A stretch of 24,009 bases of DNA from CAYNFT01 sp964396535. GTDB lineage: Bacteria > Chloroflexota > Dehalococcoidia > Dehalococcoidales > UBA2162. A program made the position numbers and the translations under genes. Shown here in pieces: positions 7,996 to 15,583 of the stretch. The notes beneath the pieces were generated by a model. It saw nothing but the letters and a program-made list of their open reading frames with translations, had not been told where the DNA came from and did no database searches. Numbering within the stretch: the stretch's first letter is position 1; each line of letters opens with the position of its first letter. The stretch spans positions 1 through 24,009 of the forward strand of contig CAYNFT010000025.1 in assembly GCA_964396535.1 (NCBI GenBank), written 5' to 3'.

Positions 7996-8023
7996 GGGCT
8001 AGAGGGTTTAGACCCTCTAGCCC
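7996..8023 (+). terminator. terminator-like hairpin after the substrate-binding protein
   Basis: GGGCTAGAGGGT and ACCCTCTAGCCC pair perfectly over 12 bp around TTAG, 34 bp after the stop codon. The downstream T content is low (TGTTATCT), so it may be a terminator or an mRNA-stabilising hairpin. Confidence 0.6.
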
Positions 8024-8262
8024 TGTTATCTCCAATAAAGGTTCAGGCTCCTACCAACTACAAGTCTAACACATAACGCATGCCTATTGTAGTCGGTTGA
8101 TCGCCCTGTGAAATCCAGGGCACTACCTTGTAGCTATGCCGTAGCTGTGTTGAACAAATCGCTAAAAGGTGCAATGACACCTATCTGTTAGGCACCGATA
8201 TTGCCCGTAATCTGTTCATGAGGGGTAGCGTTGACGACTGAACCCATCTTAATGTCATAAAC
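8024..8262. other. convergent intergenic region
   Basis: This region lies between the 3' ends of the substrate-binding protein and penicillin acylase genes. I see only a short hairpin GCCCTG/CAGGGC near 8112-8130 and a protein-like minus-strand tail just after the acylase stop (positions about 8190-8258) that has no start codon. Nothing supports a gene. Confidence 0.4.
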
Positions 8263-10824
8263 CTAATTGCCTGGCTTCAAGATAAGCCGCTGAATGGTAG
8301 CTGCTTCGACCTGCCCCCGTGTCCAGAGCATGGGATGGTACTCAATTTTGCGCCAGAGGTCAATCATATCATCATAGTGTTCGTTGTAAGGATGACCGCT
8401 TTGACCAGTGGTATGGATAGTTATGCTTCTTGAGAAGTCGCTCAGGTCGACAATCATACGCATTGAAGTTAACCACATCACCGTAAAGTTATCGAGAGGT
8501 ACAGCCCACACAGTATTGTTAATAGTCTGCGTGCTGCCGCTGACAGAAACTGGACCGCGATTGACGATTCTCTCAATCAGGCCAATGCCACTCAGGCCGA
8601 GCGGATTACTGACAAAGGTAGCCGTATGCAGTTCACCCCACCGCCAGTCATCGCGATTTTTACCGAGTGCAGCCACCGTTGCTGCATATCCCTCTTCGAA
8701 TGAGCGAAGCAAGATGTCATCGCGAGTTTCAGTTATGTAATTGGTTGTAATATCATCCCACCAGGGGTTATCAGGCTCCTGCAGGAGTAAAAATGTAGCC
8801 CGCATTTCCGTATCACCACCGTATAGAGGAATATCCTCACCCCCCTGGTCCCGGTAGAGGTTGTCCATCAATTTCAACCAGAACTGAGCATACAGGGCAG
8901 TATGTGGGCTGTCCATATGGCATTGATAGTCCCATTCAAGCAGCCAGTCGCGAGCTTCGTTTAGCTCGACATCATCGAATTGCAAATCAGCAAGATAAGG
9001 TATTAGCTCTTCGGCGCTAAGTAGCTTATTATCTCCCTGAATAGTCTGGAAACTGGCGATGCTGTGCAGTGCATTCTCTTCCAGCATCTCGACAATACGT
9101 TCACTGCGGTAACCGTAGTCCCATTCCTGACTGATTGCGTAATTCTGTCCTTCACCCAGTTCTTCCGCCAGTTGTTCATAGTATTCCAGCGGAATAATTG
9201 CCTGGTTGGCGGTGACAATGTAGCCACGTGCTGGATTGAATACGCGGGGCAAGCTGTCGTACGGGATGAATCCCTGCCATTCAAACTCATCGGTCCAGCC
9301 TGGAACGGGTATCAGCCCGCTGTGGTTTGCGTTTCGAATTGGAATGCGTCCCGGCATTTGGTAGCCAATGTTACCCTCTACATCAGCATAAACGAGATTC
9401 TGTGAGGGGACGTCCCAATAAAGTAGGGCTTGACGAAACTCTGACCAGTTCCCGGCTCGATTGAGTTCCAGAATCGACCGCGAGATGGTACCCGGGTCTA
9501 AAGCCGTCCAGCGCAATGCCAGTGGGTCTTCATTGTTAAAGCCCAGGGGCTCTCCGGTTTCTTCGTCAATCTGATTATCGTTAATAACTGGCCCGAGGTG
9601 CGTTTCACGAACCTGGATAGTGATTGGCTCTTCCTCATCCCCAAAATAGATTGTCTCCTCGTGAACGGTCATATCTCGCCACTCCCCATTCCACTCGTAT
9701 TGAAGCGGGTTATCAAGATTAACACGAATGCAATACAGGTCGGATACATCGGGACCTACGTTGGTCAAACCCCAGGCTATGGCTTCGTTATGGCCGATAA
9801 TAACCCCGGCTGACGCTGGAAAGGCAAAACCAACTACATCGAAAGAGGAATCTCCATCGGCTGGCTGGCAGTGCAAGCCAATCTCGTACCAGATAGATGG
9901 CATCTGGATGCCCAGATGAGGGTCGTTGGCGAGTAGTGGCATACCAGTTTCTGACATGCTAGCGTTTACTACCCAGCTATTGCTACCAATACCTTGACCA
10001 TGACCAGAGCCCGCACCTATGTCAGGCCAGGTACCTCCAGTTGAGAACACGTTGTTTTCCGTACCATTAGCCGTATTGTTCGCTTGGGTACCGTTATTTG
10101 ACTCTCCGAAACCCAGGTCTTCTGGCTGGATGATGGTAGGTCTTTCGCCATATGGCCATGGAGGTGTCAGCCACTGGTCAGCCATTTCCTGCCCAACCAG
10201 TTCATAGAGTTCGGCGCGATATTCTTCCATATCATTTCTGGGACCCAAATCCCATGCCATCAGCTTGGCAAATACCAGCGAATCAACAGGCGTCCATGGC
10301 TCAATTTCAATGTTAATACCAGTCAGTTTCAGTATTCCATATTCGAGAGCCAGATCGCTGGAGTCACGGCTCGTAATGTAAGCGTTGACGCCATCAGCAA
10401 AAGCTTGCAGGGTAGCGATTGTCTCGGCATCATAGTTGCTTAACTCCTGCTCAGCCACGCGCTTCCAGCCGAGAGTACGAATGAGCACATCGGCGGCCAG
10501 CAGCTCATGATTCTTGCCGGTTAGCTCTTCGATGCTGCCACTGCCAACGTGCCGGAAGAATTCCATTTGCCACCAGCGGTCCTGAGCTTGTGTGTAGCCC
10601 TGAGCGAAGAACAGGTCATGCATGTTGTAGGCGTAGATGTGAGGGATACCCCACTCATCACACAATATTTCGACCTGGTCAGTCAATCCGGCTACTATCA
10701 GTTCCCCGTCATGCTCTGGTAACGGACTTCTGGTCAAATGATAGAAAAAAGCGTATCCCCCGACAAGAACGATAGCTACAATAACTCCGACGACAATCAA
10801 AACGGTGCGAGTCACCTTACTCAA
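8263..10824 (-). CDS. penicillin acylase family amidase, membrane-anchored
   Basis: 853 residues of the N-terminal nucleophile (Ntn) hydrolase family that includes penicillin G acylase, cephalosporin acylase and acyl-homoserine-lactone acylase. An uncleaved-looking N-terminal membrane segment (8-28) would place the enzyme outside the membrane. The alpha part carries DEWGIPHIYA (56-65) and GYTQAQDRWWQMEFFR (76-91). A spacer leads to the autocleavage site GSNSWVV, with Gly280 ending the alpha chain and Ser281 as the catalytic nucleophile of the beta chain. The beta part has LLANDPHLGIQMPSIWYE and AWGLTNVGPDVSDLY, typical of the family. The true acyl-amide substrate cannot be predicted. Start: TTG at 10824 preceded by GGGGATA; a near-consensus promoter lies 70-100 bp upstream. 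Confidence 0.9.
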   Translation of the reverse strand: MSKVTRTVLIVVGVIVAIVLVGGYAFFYHLTRSPLPEHDGELIVAGLTDQVEILCDEWGIPHIYAYNMHDLFFAQGYTQAQDRWWQMEFFRHVGSGSIEELTGKNHELLAADVLIRTLGWKRVAEQELSNYDAETIATLQAFADGVNAYITSRDSSDLALEYGILKLTGINIEIEPWTPVDSLVFAKLMAWDLGPRNDMEEYRAELYELVGQEMADQWLTPPWPYGERPTIIQPEDLGFGESNNGTQANNTANGTENNVFSTGGTWPDIGAGSGHGQGIGSNSWVVNASMSETGMPLLANDPHLGIQMPSIWYEIGLHCQPADGDSSFDVVGFAFPASAGVIIGHNEAIAWGLTNVGPDVSDLYCIRVNLDNPLQYEWNGEWRDMTVHEETIYFGDEEEPITIQVRETHLGPVINDNQIDEETGEPLGFNNEDPLALRWTALDPGTISRSILELNRAGNWSEFRQALLYWDVPSQNLVYADVEGNIGYQMPGRIPIRNANHSGLIPVPGWTDEFEWQGFIPYDSLPRVFNPARGYIVTANQAIIPLEYYEQLAEELGEGQNYAISQEWDYGYRSERIVEMLEENALHSIASFQTIQGDNKLLSAEELIPYLADLQFDDVELNEARDWLLEWDYQCHMDSPHTALYAQFWLKLMDNLYRDQGGEDIPLYGGDTEMRATFLLLQEPDNPWWDDITTNYITETRDDILLRSFEEGYAATVAALGKNRDDWRWGELHTATFVSNPLGLSGIGLIERIVNRGPVSVSGSTQTINNTVWAVPLDNFTVMWLTSMRMIVDLSDFSRSITIHTTGQSGHPYNEHYDDMIDLWRKIEYHPMLWTRGQVEAATIQRLILKPGN

Positions 10825-10891
10825 TACGCTATCCCCATCATAGTTATTATCTAAGAATCAGCCGAAGTCTCACAATGTATCGTAGCTATTA

Positions 10892-10920
10892 ATCATATAG
10901 TTTGTTTAAATAGGTGTCAA
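10892..10920 (-). promoter_or_regulatory. sigma-70 promoter of the penicillin acylase gene
   Basis: On the minus strand TTGACA (10920-10915), a 17-bp spacer and TATGAT (10897-10892) form the best promoter in the window. It lies just after the stop of the small zinc-ribbon gene and about 70 bp upstream of the acylase start. Confidence 0.65.
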
Positions 10921-10923
10921 TAA

Positions 10924-11181
10924 CTAAGCCTTCTCGGGTTCTTTGAGCCAAGCGTCAGAGTACTCTAATTCGTGCGGGTTAGAAGTTGAAGATATTGGTA
11001 GGTTAAATTGGAAGTCTTGGCAATACTTATAATGCTTGGACTTGAATCTATTACATTTAGGACACCGGTCAAGAAAACCTTCCTTCCAAATCCAGTAATG
11101 CTCTAGACAAAAGTGTGTTTCAGGATGGATTGGTTTATTACACGACCAATATTCACATCTTTTGACATATTGCGTAGACAT
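10924..11181 (-). CDS. small zinc-ribbon-like protein, function unknown
   Basis: 85 residues with paired Cys knuckles: C9 and C14 (CEYWSC), C25 with H28 (FCLEH), then C40 and C43 (CPKC) and C54 with nearby His. This suggests two zinc-binding sites, though the last expected Cys (residue 57 in a CxxC) is Phe. CPKCNRFKSKHYKYC recalls zinc-ribbon tails attached to nucleases in some bacteria, but no catalytic domain is present. No ribosome-binding site is visible before the ATG. It lies beside the tRNA-like and integrase remnants, so it may itself be a fragment of a larger lost gene. Confidence 0.45.
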   Translation of the reverse strand: MSTQYVKRCEYWSCNKPIHPETHFCLEHYWIWKEGFLDRCPKCNRFKSKHYKYCQDFQFNLPISSTSNPHELEYSDAWLKEPEKA

Positions 11182-11334
11182 ATATAGCAGACATTATATA
11201 ATAAATTAGATAAAAAAATAAAAAAGACAAGAGTTGTAGAATATTGTAAATGATGTAGTGCATAGAATAGGTGAAAATGAGGAAACATATAGAGTATAAT
11301 TGTAACAACGAAAGGAAGCAAGCAGCCTCCGCGT

Positions 11335-11390
11335 TTTATAAAGAGTGCTTTACACACAGGGGGGCGGAAATTCAAGCCCACCACCGCCCA
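11335..11390 (+). pseudogene. degenerate tRNA-Val(UAC)-like remnant
   Basis: The 3' two thirds resemble tRNA-Val: AAGAGTGC (D-arm end), TTTACAC (anticodon loop with UAC), CAGGGGG, a T-loop-like TTCAA, and an acceptor end CACCGCCCA. About three bases of the anticodon stem are missing, the T-stem pairs poorly, and the 5' acceptor strand is absent. It cannot be a functional tRNA. Together with the integrase remnant 140 bp downstream it looks like a scar of tRNA-targeted integration. Confidence 0.35.
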
Positions 11391-11533
11391 GTTTAGCTTC
11401 AATTTTAGCCATCGACCCTACCACTAGCCCGAAAAAGGGCAACTGCCTTCCAAAAAATACCCGCAATATAGCACAAAGTCGTAGCCTGTTACCCAATCAA
11501 GGTTTAAGCTATCAGTGCAAGGGGTTTGAGTTG

Positions 11534-11620
11534 ATGACGCTTTAAGACGCACTGGTAGCCTATAAAACCTACGCTAGGGCTGAAGGCAAGAGTCCAAAGA
11601 CTGTCCCTGGGTACCTCTAG
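11534..11620 (+). pseudogene. tyrosine recombinase (integrase) N-terminal remnant
   Basis: In one frame, after ATG ACG CTT and a TAA, the sequence reads DALVAYKTYARAEGKSPKT followed by VPGYL and a stop. This matches the start of the SAM-like core-binding domain of phage-type integrases (YxxYxRAEGKSPKTVxxYL). Only about 28 codons remain, with an internal stop, so it is a decayed fragment. No catalytic domain (R...HxxR...Y) is nearby. Confidence 0.45.
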
Positions 11621-11713
11621 CATGGGCCACTCTGACGAATTTTTAAGCTCTAAGCGGTAAGAGATAGGCACTATGTAATTATACTGATAATACCGACCAT
11701 CTTCCTTCCTTAA

Positions 11714-11818
11714 GTGGTTATTGTGGACTTCCTAGGAATAATAGGCTATTATAATCCACATAATTACCTCAAATACGTCTGGCTTGACCAGAATCTAAAG
11801 GAACAGATGGGATACTAA
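11714..11818 (+). pseudogene. C-terminal tail of a family-5 ABC substrate-binding protein
   Basis: The last codons before TAA (11816-11818) read YLKYVWLDQNLKEQMGY. This aligns with the end of the intact lipoprotein at 6220-7962, YKYIWIDQTLKKSLGY. An in-frame TAA at 11711 precedes it and no start or upstream domain remains. It is a deletion remnant of a second binding-protein gene, ending 30 bp before the CvpA-like gene. Confidence 0.6.
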
Positions 11819-11847
11819 GCTGTAATGCTAATATGGAGGGATAAGCG

Positions 11848-12333
11848 ATGAACGGGATTGATATATTTCTTATAGTAGCTCTGGTTATTCCGGCATTTGT
11901 TGGTTTAAAACAGGGAATCATTAAGGCAGCATTATCTTTAGCTGGATTGATAATAGGAGTAGTCCTGGCCAGTAATTTATATCAGCCCCTTTCAAAAGTG
12001 CTGGCCTTTATACCTAATAAAGATGTAGCCAATATTATTTCTTTTATCCTAATACTAGTCTGTGTAATAGTAATCTCTACCGTACTGGCACGTTTATTAA
12101 AGTCTATTGCCTCGGCGATGATGCTTGGCTGGGTTAATCATGTTGGTGGCGCTATCTTTGGTTTTTTCGTGGGGGCTATATTATGGAGTGCTTTATTGGC
12201 TACCTGGGTAAAATTTTTCGGTACCGGACTAGTTACCGAGTCATTCCTGGCAGGAGTGCTGCTGGATAAATTCCCGCTGATATTAGCCCTACTTCCAAGC
12301 GAGTTTGATACTATCCGTGATTTCTTTCACTGA
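11848..12333 (+). CDS. CvpA-family integral membrane protein
   Basis: 161 residues with four hydrophobic segments (about 5-22, 26-45, 60-85 and 100-122). The N-terminal pattern DIFLIVALVIPAFVGLKQG followed by a second membrane helix matches the CvpA family, named for colicin V production in E. coli and present across bacteria in cell-envelope or stress roles. Start: ATG with GGAGGG 8 bp upstream. It is monocistronic here: a decayed gene precedes it and a hairpin at 12412-12437 follows. The exact function is unknown. Confidence 0.8.
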   Translation: MNGIDIFLIVALVIPAFVGLKQGIIKAALSLAGLIIGVVLASNLYQPLSKVLAFIPNKDVANIISFILILVCVIVISTVLARLLKSIASAMMLGWVNHVGGAIFGFFVGAILWSALLATWVKFFGTGLVTESFLAGVLLDKFPLILALLPSEFDTIRDFFH

Positions 12334-12411
12334 AGATTTACAATCAGCACAACCGCTAACCTCAATAAATGATTATTCATAAAACGTAATTTGGCAGTGG
12401 AAAGGAAAGAA

Positions 12412-12437
12412 CTCTCTTAACGTGTTGGGTAAGAGAG
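12412..12437 (+). terminator. terminator-like hairpin after the CvpA-like gene
   Basis: CTCTCTTA (12412-12419) pairs with TAAGAGAG (12430-12437) and CTTT follows. The T-run is short. It lies about 80 bp after the stop codon. Confidence 0.45.
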
Positions 12438-12525
12438 CTTTAAAACGGCTTAGAATAGGCACTAACTAGGTTTTCCCTTAATAGCAAGGAAGGACTAGAG
12501 GGCAAGACTGAAGGTTAAGCTAGAG

Positions 12526-12555
12526 GTTCTGTCTATTGTACACTTCAGCCCACCA
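12526..12555 (+). repeat. degenerate third copy of the direct repeat
   Basis: GTTCTGTCTATTGTA, then a diverged segment, then GCCCACCA. It shares the first 15 bases with 1260-1286 and 4376-4402 except one, and shares the GCCCACCAT end with copy 2. Its distance from the cassette shows that the element is a dispersed family or an old integration site. The rest of 12334-12722 holds no gene that I can support. Confidence 0.45.
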
Positions 12556-12656
12556 TGTCACATTTTCGCCCATTATGGCAACTCCCCCTAATGTTTGATA
12601 CTACAGCTATAAGAATCGATGTCTGAGAGTTCAACACTTGACTGGCTAAGGAAATG

Positions 12657-12684
12657 GAAGGGACCGCTCGAAAGCGGCCCCTTC
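12657..12684 (-). terminator. hairpin terminator of the Ig-like protein gene
   Basis: On the minus strand GAAGGGGCCGCT and AGCGGTCCCTTC form a 12-bp stem including one G-U pair, closed by a stable UUCG tetraloop, 40 bp after the stop codon. The G-U pair would be an A-C mismatch on the other strand, so the structure belongs to the minus-strand transcript. The T-tract is weak. Confidence 0.55.
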
Positions 12685-12722
12685 AGGATTATCACTATTA
12701 CTCGTGTGTTTCGTTATCGAGC

Positions 12723-13238
12723 CTAGCGTGCCCTCGTTTTGAGCCAGGCAGGGGGCTTACCTTCATTATGCCAGCCCGTTTTCTTACCATGTGACCAGCC
12801 GGCTGGCACATCATTGTGCCAGCCCGTTTTCTTACCATGTGACCAGCCGGGTGGCTCGTGGAACTCTTTCTTCCCAACGGCCTTGATAATTACTGTGGCA
12901 TTAGCAGTTCTCACGATACCGTCCTTAACCGCAGTTACCTGAACGGTGTTCGGGTATGTGCCGGGCGTATTTCCTGCCGTGAACAGCCCTGTACTGTTGA
13001 TTGTCCCACCTCCCGCTACCACAGCCCACGTATATGAAACATTGTCCACTGTCACGTTATTAGCATCACGACCTACCGCAGTGAACTGCTTGGTACCACC
13101 AACCGGAACTGTCGCCGTAACCGGAGAGATAACCACATTGTCTAAGGGTTTTGCTGTCTGGGCTTTGGCTGCCGTCAGTGGCACTGCGGATGCAATTAGA
13201 ACAAGAGCAAGCACTATGCCGATGACCAGTTTTCTCAT
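12723..13238 (-). CDS. secreted Ig-like (BIG-type) protein with tandem GWSHGKKTGWHN repeats
   Basis: 171 residues. A signal peptide (1-26, cleavage after AKA) precedes a single bacterial Ig-like beta-sandwich at about 32-120: VVISPVTATVPVGGTKQFTA, TWAVVAGGGTINSTGLFTAG and the closing VTAVKDGIVRTANATVII. The C-terminal 50 residues are basic and aromatic, with two copies of GWSHGKKTGWHN at 131-142 and 147-158 (16-residue period) and a final PPAWLKTRAR. Ig-like domains of this type mediate surface or extracellular adhesion. The His/Lys/Trp-rich tail could bind polysaccharide, acidic polymers or metal, but that is speculation. The ATG has GGAGG 7 bp upstream, and the gene is flanked by hairpins. 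Confidence 0.75.
   Translation of the reverse strand: MRKLVIGIVLALVLIASAVPLTAAKAQTAKPLDNVVISPVTATVPVGGTKQFTAVGRDANNVTVDNVSYTWAVVAGGGTINSTGLFTAGNTPGTYPNTVQVTAVKDGIVRTANATVIIKAVGKKEFHEPPGWSHGKKTGWHNDVPAGWSHGKKTGWHNEGKPPAWLKTRAR
12769..12850 (-). repeat. tandem 48-bp coding repeat
   Basis: A 34-bp identical segment occurs at 12769-12802 and 12817-12850, period 48 bp. It encodes the repeated GWSHGKKTGWHN unit of the Ig-like protein. Perfect identity at the DNA level suggests recent duplication, so copy number may vary between strains. Confidence 0.9.
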
Positions 13239-13390
13239 CTAGTACCTCCAATCAACTACTACTTATACTATATAACGATGCAAACGATAAAAAGTTAGGT
13301 GCTGTCATCGATAGCTGACTAACTTGAACTTGTGTACCCTCTCTGCAGAATCCCATCGCAGCAAGTTATTTGTGGCAGGCTAAAAACAAA

Positions 13391-13445
13391 TTCGCCAGAC
13401 CAACCACCACCGCCTATTCTCCGGAGGTGGTGCTGGTCTGGCGAA
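13391..13445 (-). terminator. strong intrinsic terminator of the selenoprotein gene
   Basis: TTCGCCAGACCA and its complement TGGTCTGGCGAA form a 12-bp outer stem, extended by CACCACC/GGTGGTG after one mismatch, around a 13-14 nt loop. On the minus strand the hairpin is followed by TTTGTTTTTAG. It lies about 33 bp after the stop codon of the UGSC-like gene. The opposite strand has an A-run, so it may work both ways. Confidence 0.8.
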
Positions 13446-13477
13446 AAATACAAACGGAAGAATAACCCGGCTGGACC

Positions 13478-15229
13478 CTACCGCCAGGCGTCTATGCTGT
13501 AGGCGGGGTTACCCATAGCTGAGCGACCGCCGAGTTGAAGGCATACCTCTTCCGGTCCACCGGCGACAATTATTAAGTTGTCCCGGGGGTCGTCCCCCAG
13601 GACTGGCACCATATAATCTTCGGACAGCTCTTTCCAGCGCTTCCCTGACGTTTTTTCTATAGCCTGGCCGCCACCTGTGTACATATCTTGCCACGAGTAG
13701 TTCTTATACTGTGATACCGGCACGCGGCCTCGCTTCCAGAGCCACTCGTATACGTCATCTTTAGATTTAAAGCCTATTTTTTGCAGGTCCATAGCCATCT
13801 GGGGAGCCATGATAAATGTGTGAGACCCTTCCCGGTTAGCCCATAGACCGGGCATGAGGTATTCCAACCAGTTGTGCGGGCCAACCTGATTTCTAACTCC
13901 AATGCGTCTAGCTACGCCCCCGTGACCAGCTTTCTGAAGCGCCCGATATCCTCCCGGGGAGAACTGGCCACCCTCTACGCCACCCCCCCCGTTCATGACC
14001 ATAGCAACGCTCTCGTCTTTCTTGAAGCCGTACTCTTCGTTTAAGCCTTTCCAGCCCGGCGGCAGCCCATCCACGTTCTCAGCAAAGCAGGTGCCCCCCG
14101 TATTAAAGGGGCTCCCAATGCTGTTCATGCGGTTTACGCCGGCAATAGAGCCACCCATGTTAATAGCCATGAGCTGATAGGAACGCCCAATGGTCGCATT
14201 GGCCTGGTTCCCGGGGTCAAGCATGGCGGTGCCAGTATTCATCCCTATCTCCTTGGCCATGGGACCACTGACACAGACCCACTGACTCCAGAATACGGTA
14301 GTACCGGTACCACACCCTGATTCGGCAATGGCAAGTACCACGGGGAAGTACTCCGGCTTACACCCCGCCATTACGGCATTAACCGCCACCCTTTCCACAG
14401 TAGCCGTACAATTCAAGGGCGAGAACCGCACCACAGTACCCTTCTTTCTTCCCTGCGGCCCAAATCCTGGTCTATCAGACTGGAGAGCTATCAGCTCATC
14501 TGGTTTGTGGCTGGTTCCTTTCAGCATCGCCTCAACACGCTCCTCGGTGGGCAGCACTATCGGAAGACCGTCAGTATAGATGGAGATAGGAGACTGTCCT
14601 GCCCAGAAGACATAGAAGACATTCCTTGTCTGCTGGTAGAACTCCTGTGCTTCATCAAGAGTACCTTCAAAGAGCACCCTGTCCTGCGGCGGCGGTTCCC
14701 ACCTGCCGCTTTCCTTCTCCTCTTCAGTCAAGGGCTTGGTCAAGGCTGCAAGCAAGGGTTCAATGAATGTGTCAATCCCTTCCTGTCCAGGGATACTACG
14801 CGAAGCGTAGACAATGCGTATATTGGGGGTACCGGTTGCCAGCGCCGTCTGCTTGACCATTTCAATCTGGTCCTCAAAAGTAACGAGCACTGTCGGGATG
14901 CCCGCTTGCTCAAGTTCTGCTGTGTAGGCAGACTGCCTCCATGCAGCACCGCTTCACCAAGCCACCCCTTGTATCAAGCCATCACACGTTTTCTTCTCCT
15001 CTTCCGTTATTTCGTGCGGATTAGTAGTGTATGTCTGCTTTTTTATCCAGTTCACATTGGGATAATCTTTATTTAATCGTTCCCACAGGGGATTCACGAC
15101 ATCCGCCTCACCTGAGCCACTGAAAACGATAGTTTTGCCATCAATGGTGTCAAGGCGTGGTGCCAGAGGAAATGTGTCCACTCCTTCCTTCATACCAACC
15201 GGATTGAGAAATTTATATTTCTCTGCCAT
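13478..15229 (-). CDS. UGSC-like selenoprotein, in-frame UGA at codon 92 read as selenocysteine
   Basis: The ATG at 15229 (GGAG 7 bp upstream) opens 91 codons, then TGA at 14956-14954, then 491 more codons in the same frame to the stop at 13478: 583 residues with Sec92. Residues 6-115 resemble the UGSC (seleno)protein family: FLNPVG, APRLDTIDGKTI, CDGLIQGVAW-Sec-SGAAW, then AELEQAGIPTVLVTF. In that family the pattern is, from memory, GVGD-U-GSCTSW...ELEKRGIPTV, so the TGA falls exactly at the known Sec site. The +3 Cys of UGSC is missing (Sec-S-G-A). A bacterial SECIS hairpin starts 6 nt after the TGA. The long C-terminal part (about 120-583) has conserved-looking Cys274, 290, 306 and 319 and Gly-rich blocks, function unknown. 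Annotation pipelines would split it at the TGA into 91- and 470-residue proteins. A redox role is inferred. Confidence 0.8.
14918..14948 (-). promoter_or_regulatory. bacterial SECIS element
   Basis: On the minus strand, 6-36 nt after the TGA: lower stem TGCTG (14948-14944) with CAGCA (14922-14918), an internal loop of 5 by 3 nt, upper stem AGGCA (14938-14934) with TGCCT (14930-14926), and a 3-nt apical loop GTC. The loop begins with G, 21 nt after the TGA. A small apical loop with G in its first two positions, roughly 16-37 nt downstream of UGA, is the known requirement for SelB recruitment in bacteria. Confidence 0.75.
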
Positions 15230-15583
15230 TTGCGTTCTCCTTGCATCATTTCATTTTTCTTTTACTAACCAGCTTCACCCTTCATATATCACCCCCTTCC
15301 TTTTGCTCACTATACTCTACATTGCCTACTTACTATCAATTCTACTACCTCATCGCAACGGGGGTCAACTTGATACAAATGCTCAACATCCCTGCTCTAA
15401 ACCTGTTTTCCAGGAGTCATTTCCTCCCTCAGCATCGTCTGCCACATTCAATAGCACCGGGACAGGTGACAAGTTCGATTTTTCCGGCAGATTTCTTGAC
15501 AACAATGAGCACCTAACTGAGAGAAGTATTGACTAGGTATCAATAAGGTAGTAACATCTGATTCAGAAAGGAGGAACTAAAAT
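15230..15583. other. divergent promoter region
   Basis: This is a 354-bp spacer between the divergently transcribed selenoprotein and dehydrogenase genes. A good promoter faces right at 15529-15557. Facing left, TATAGT (15314-15309) with TTGATA 19 bp further up is a weaker candidate. A six-codon frame with its own GGGGGTGAT site (ATG near 15284, minus strand) precedes the selenoprotein start. I see no other gene. Confidence 0.4.
15529..15557 (+). promoter_or_regulatory. promoter of the dehydrogenase gene
   Basis: TTGACT (15529-15534), a 17-bp spacer and TAACAT (15552-15557). The start of transcription would fall about 20 bp before the ATG, just ahead of the AAGGAGG ribosome-binding site. The same -10 hexamer occurs in front of tatA. 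Confidence 0.5.

Noticed and set aside
8190..8262. Protein-like minus-strand tail after the penicillin acylase stop
   Set aside because: About 23 codons, no start and no recognisable family; too short to call a gene remnant.
11103..11402. 99-residue minus-strand frame containing VGLNFRPPVCKALF
   Set aside because: This is the typical spurious antisense translation of a tRNA-like sequence, which fits the tRNA-Val-like remnant on the plus strand.
12769..12850. CRISPR-like repeats
   Set aside because: Only two copies, inside a coding sequence, with a 14-bp gap encoding protein; a coding tandem repeat.
14740..14949. Other frames over the selenoprotein junction
   Set aside because: Overlapping frames are shadows; only the joined frame across the TGA carries family similarity.
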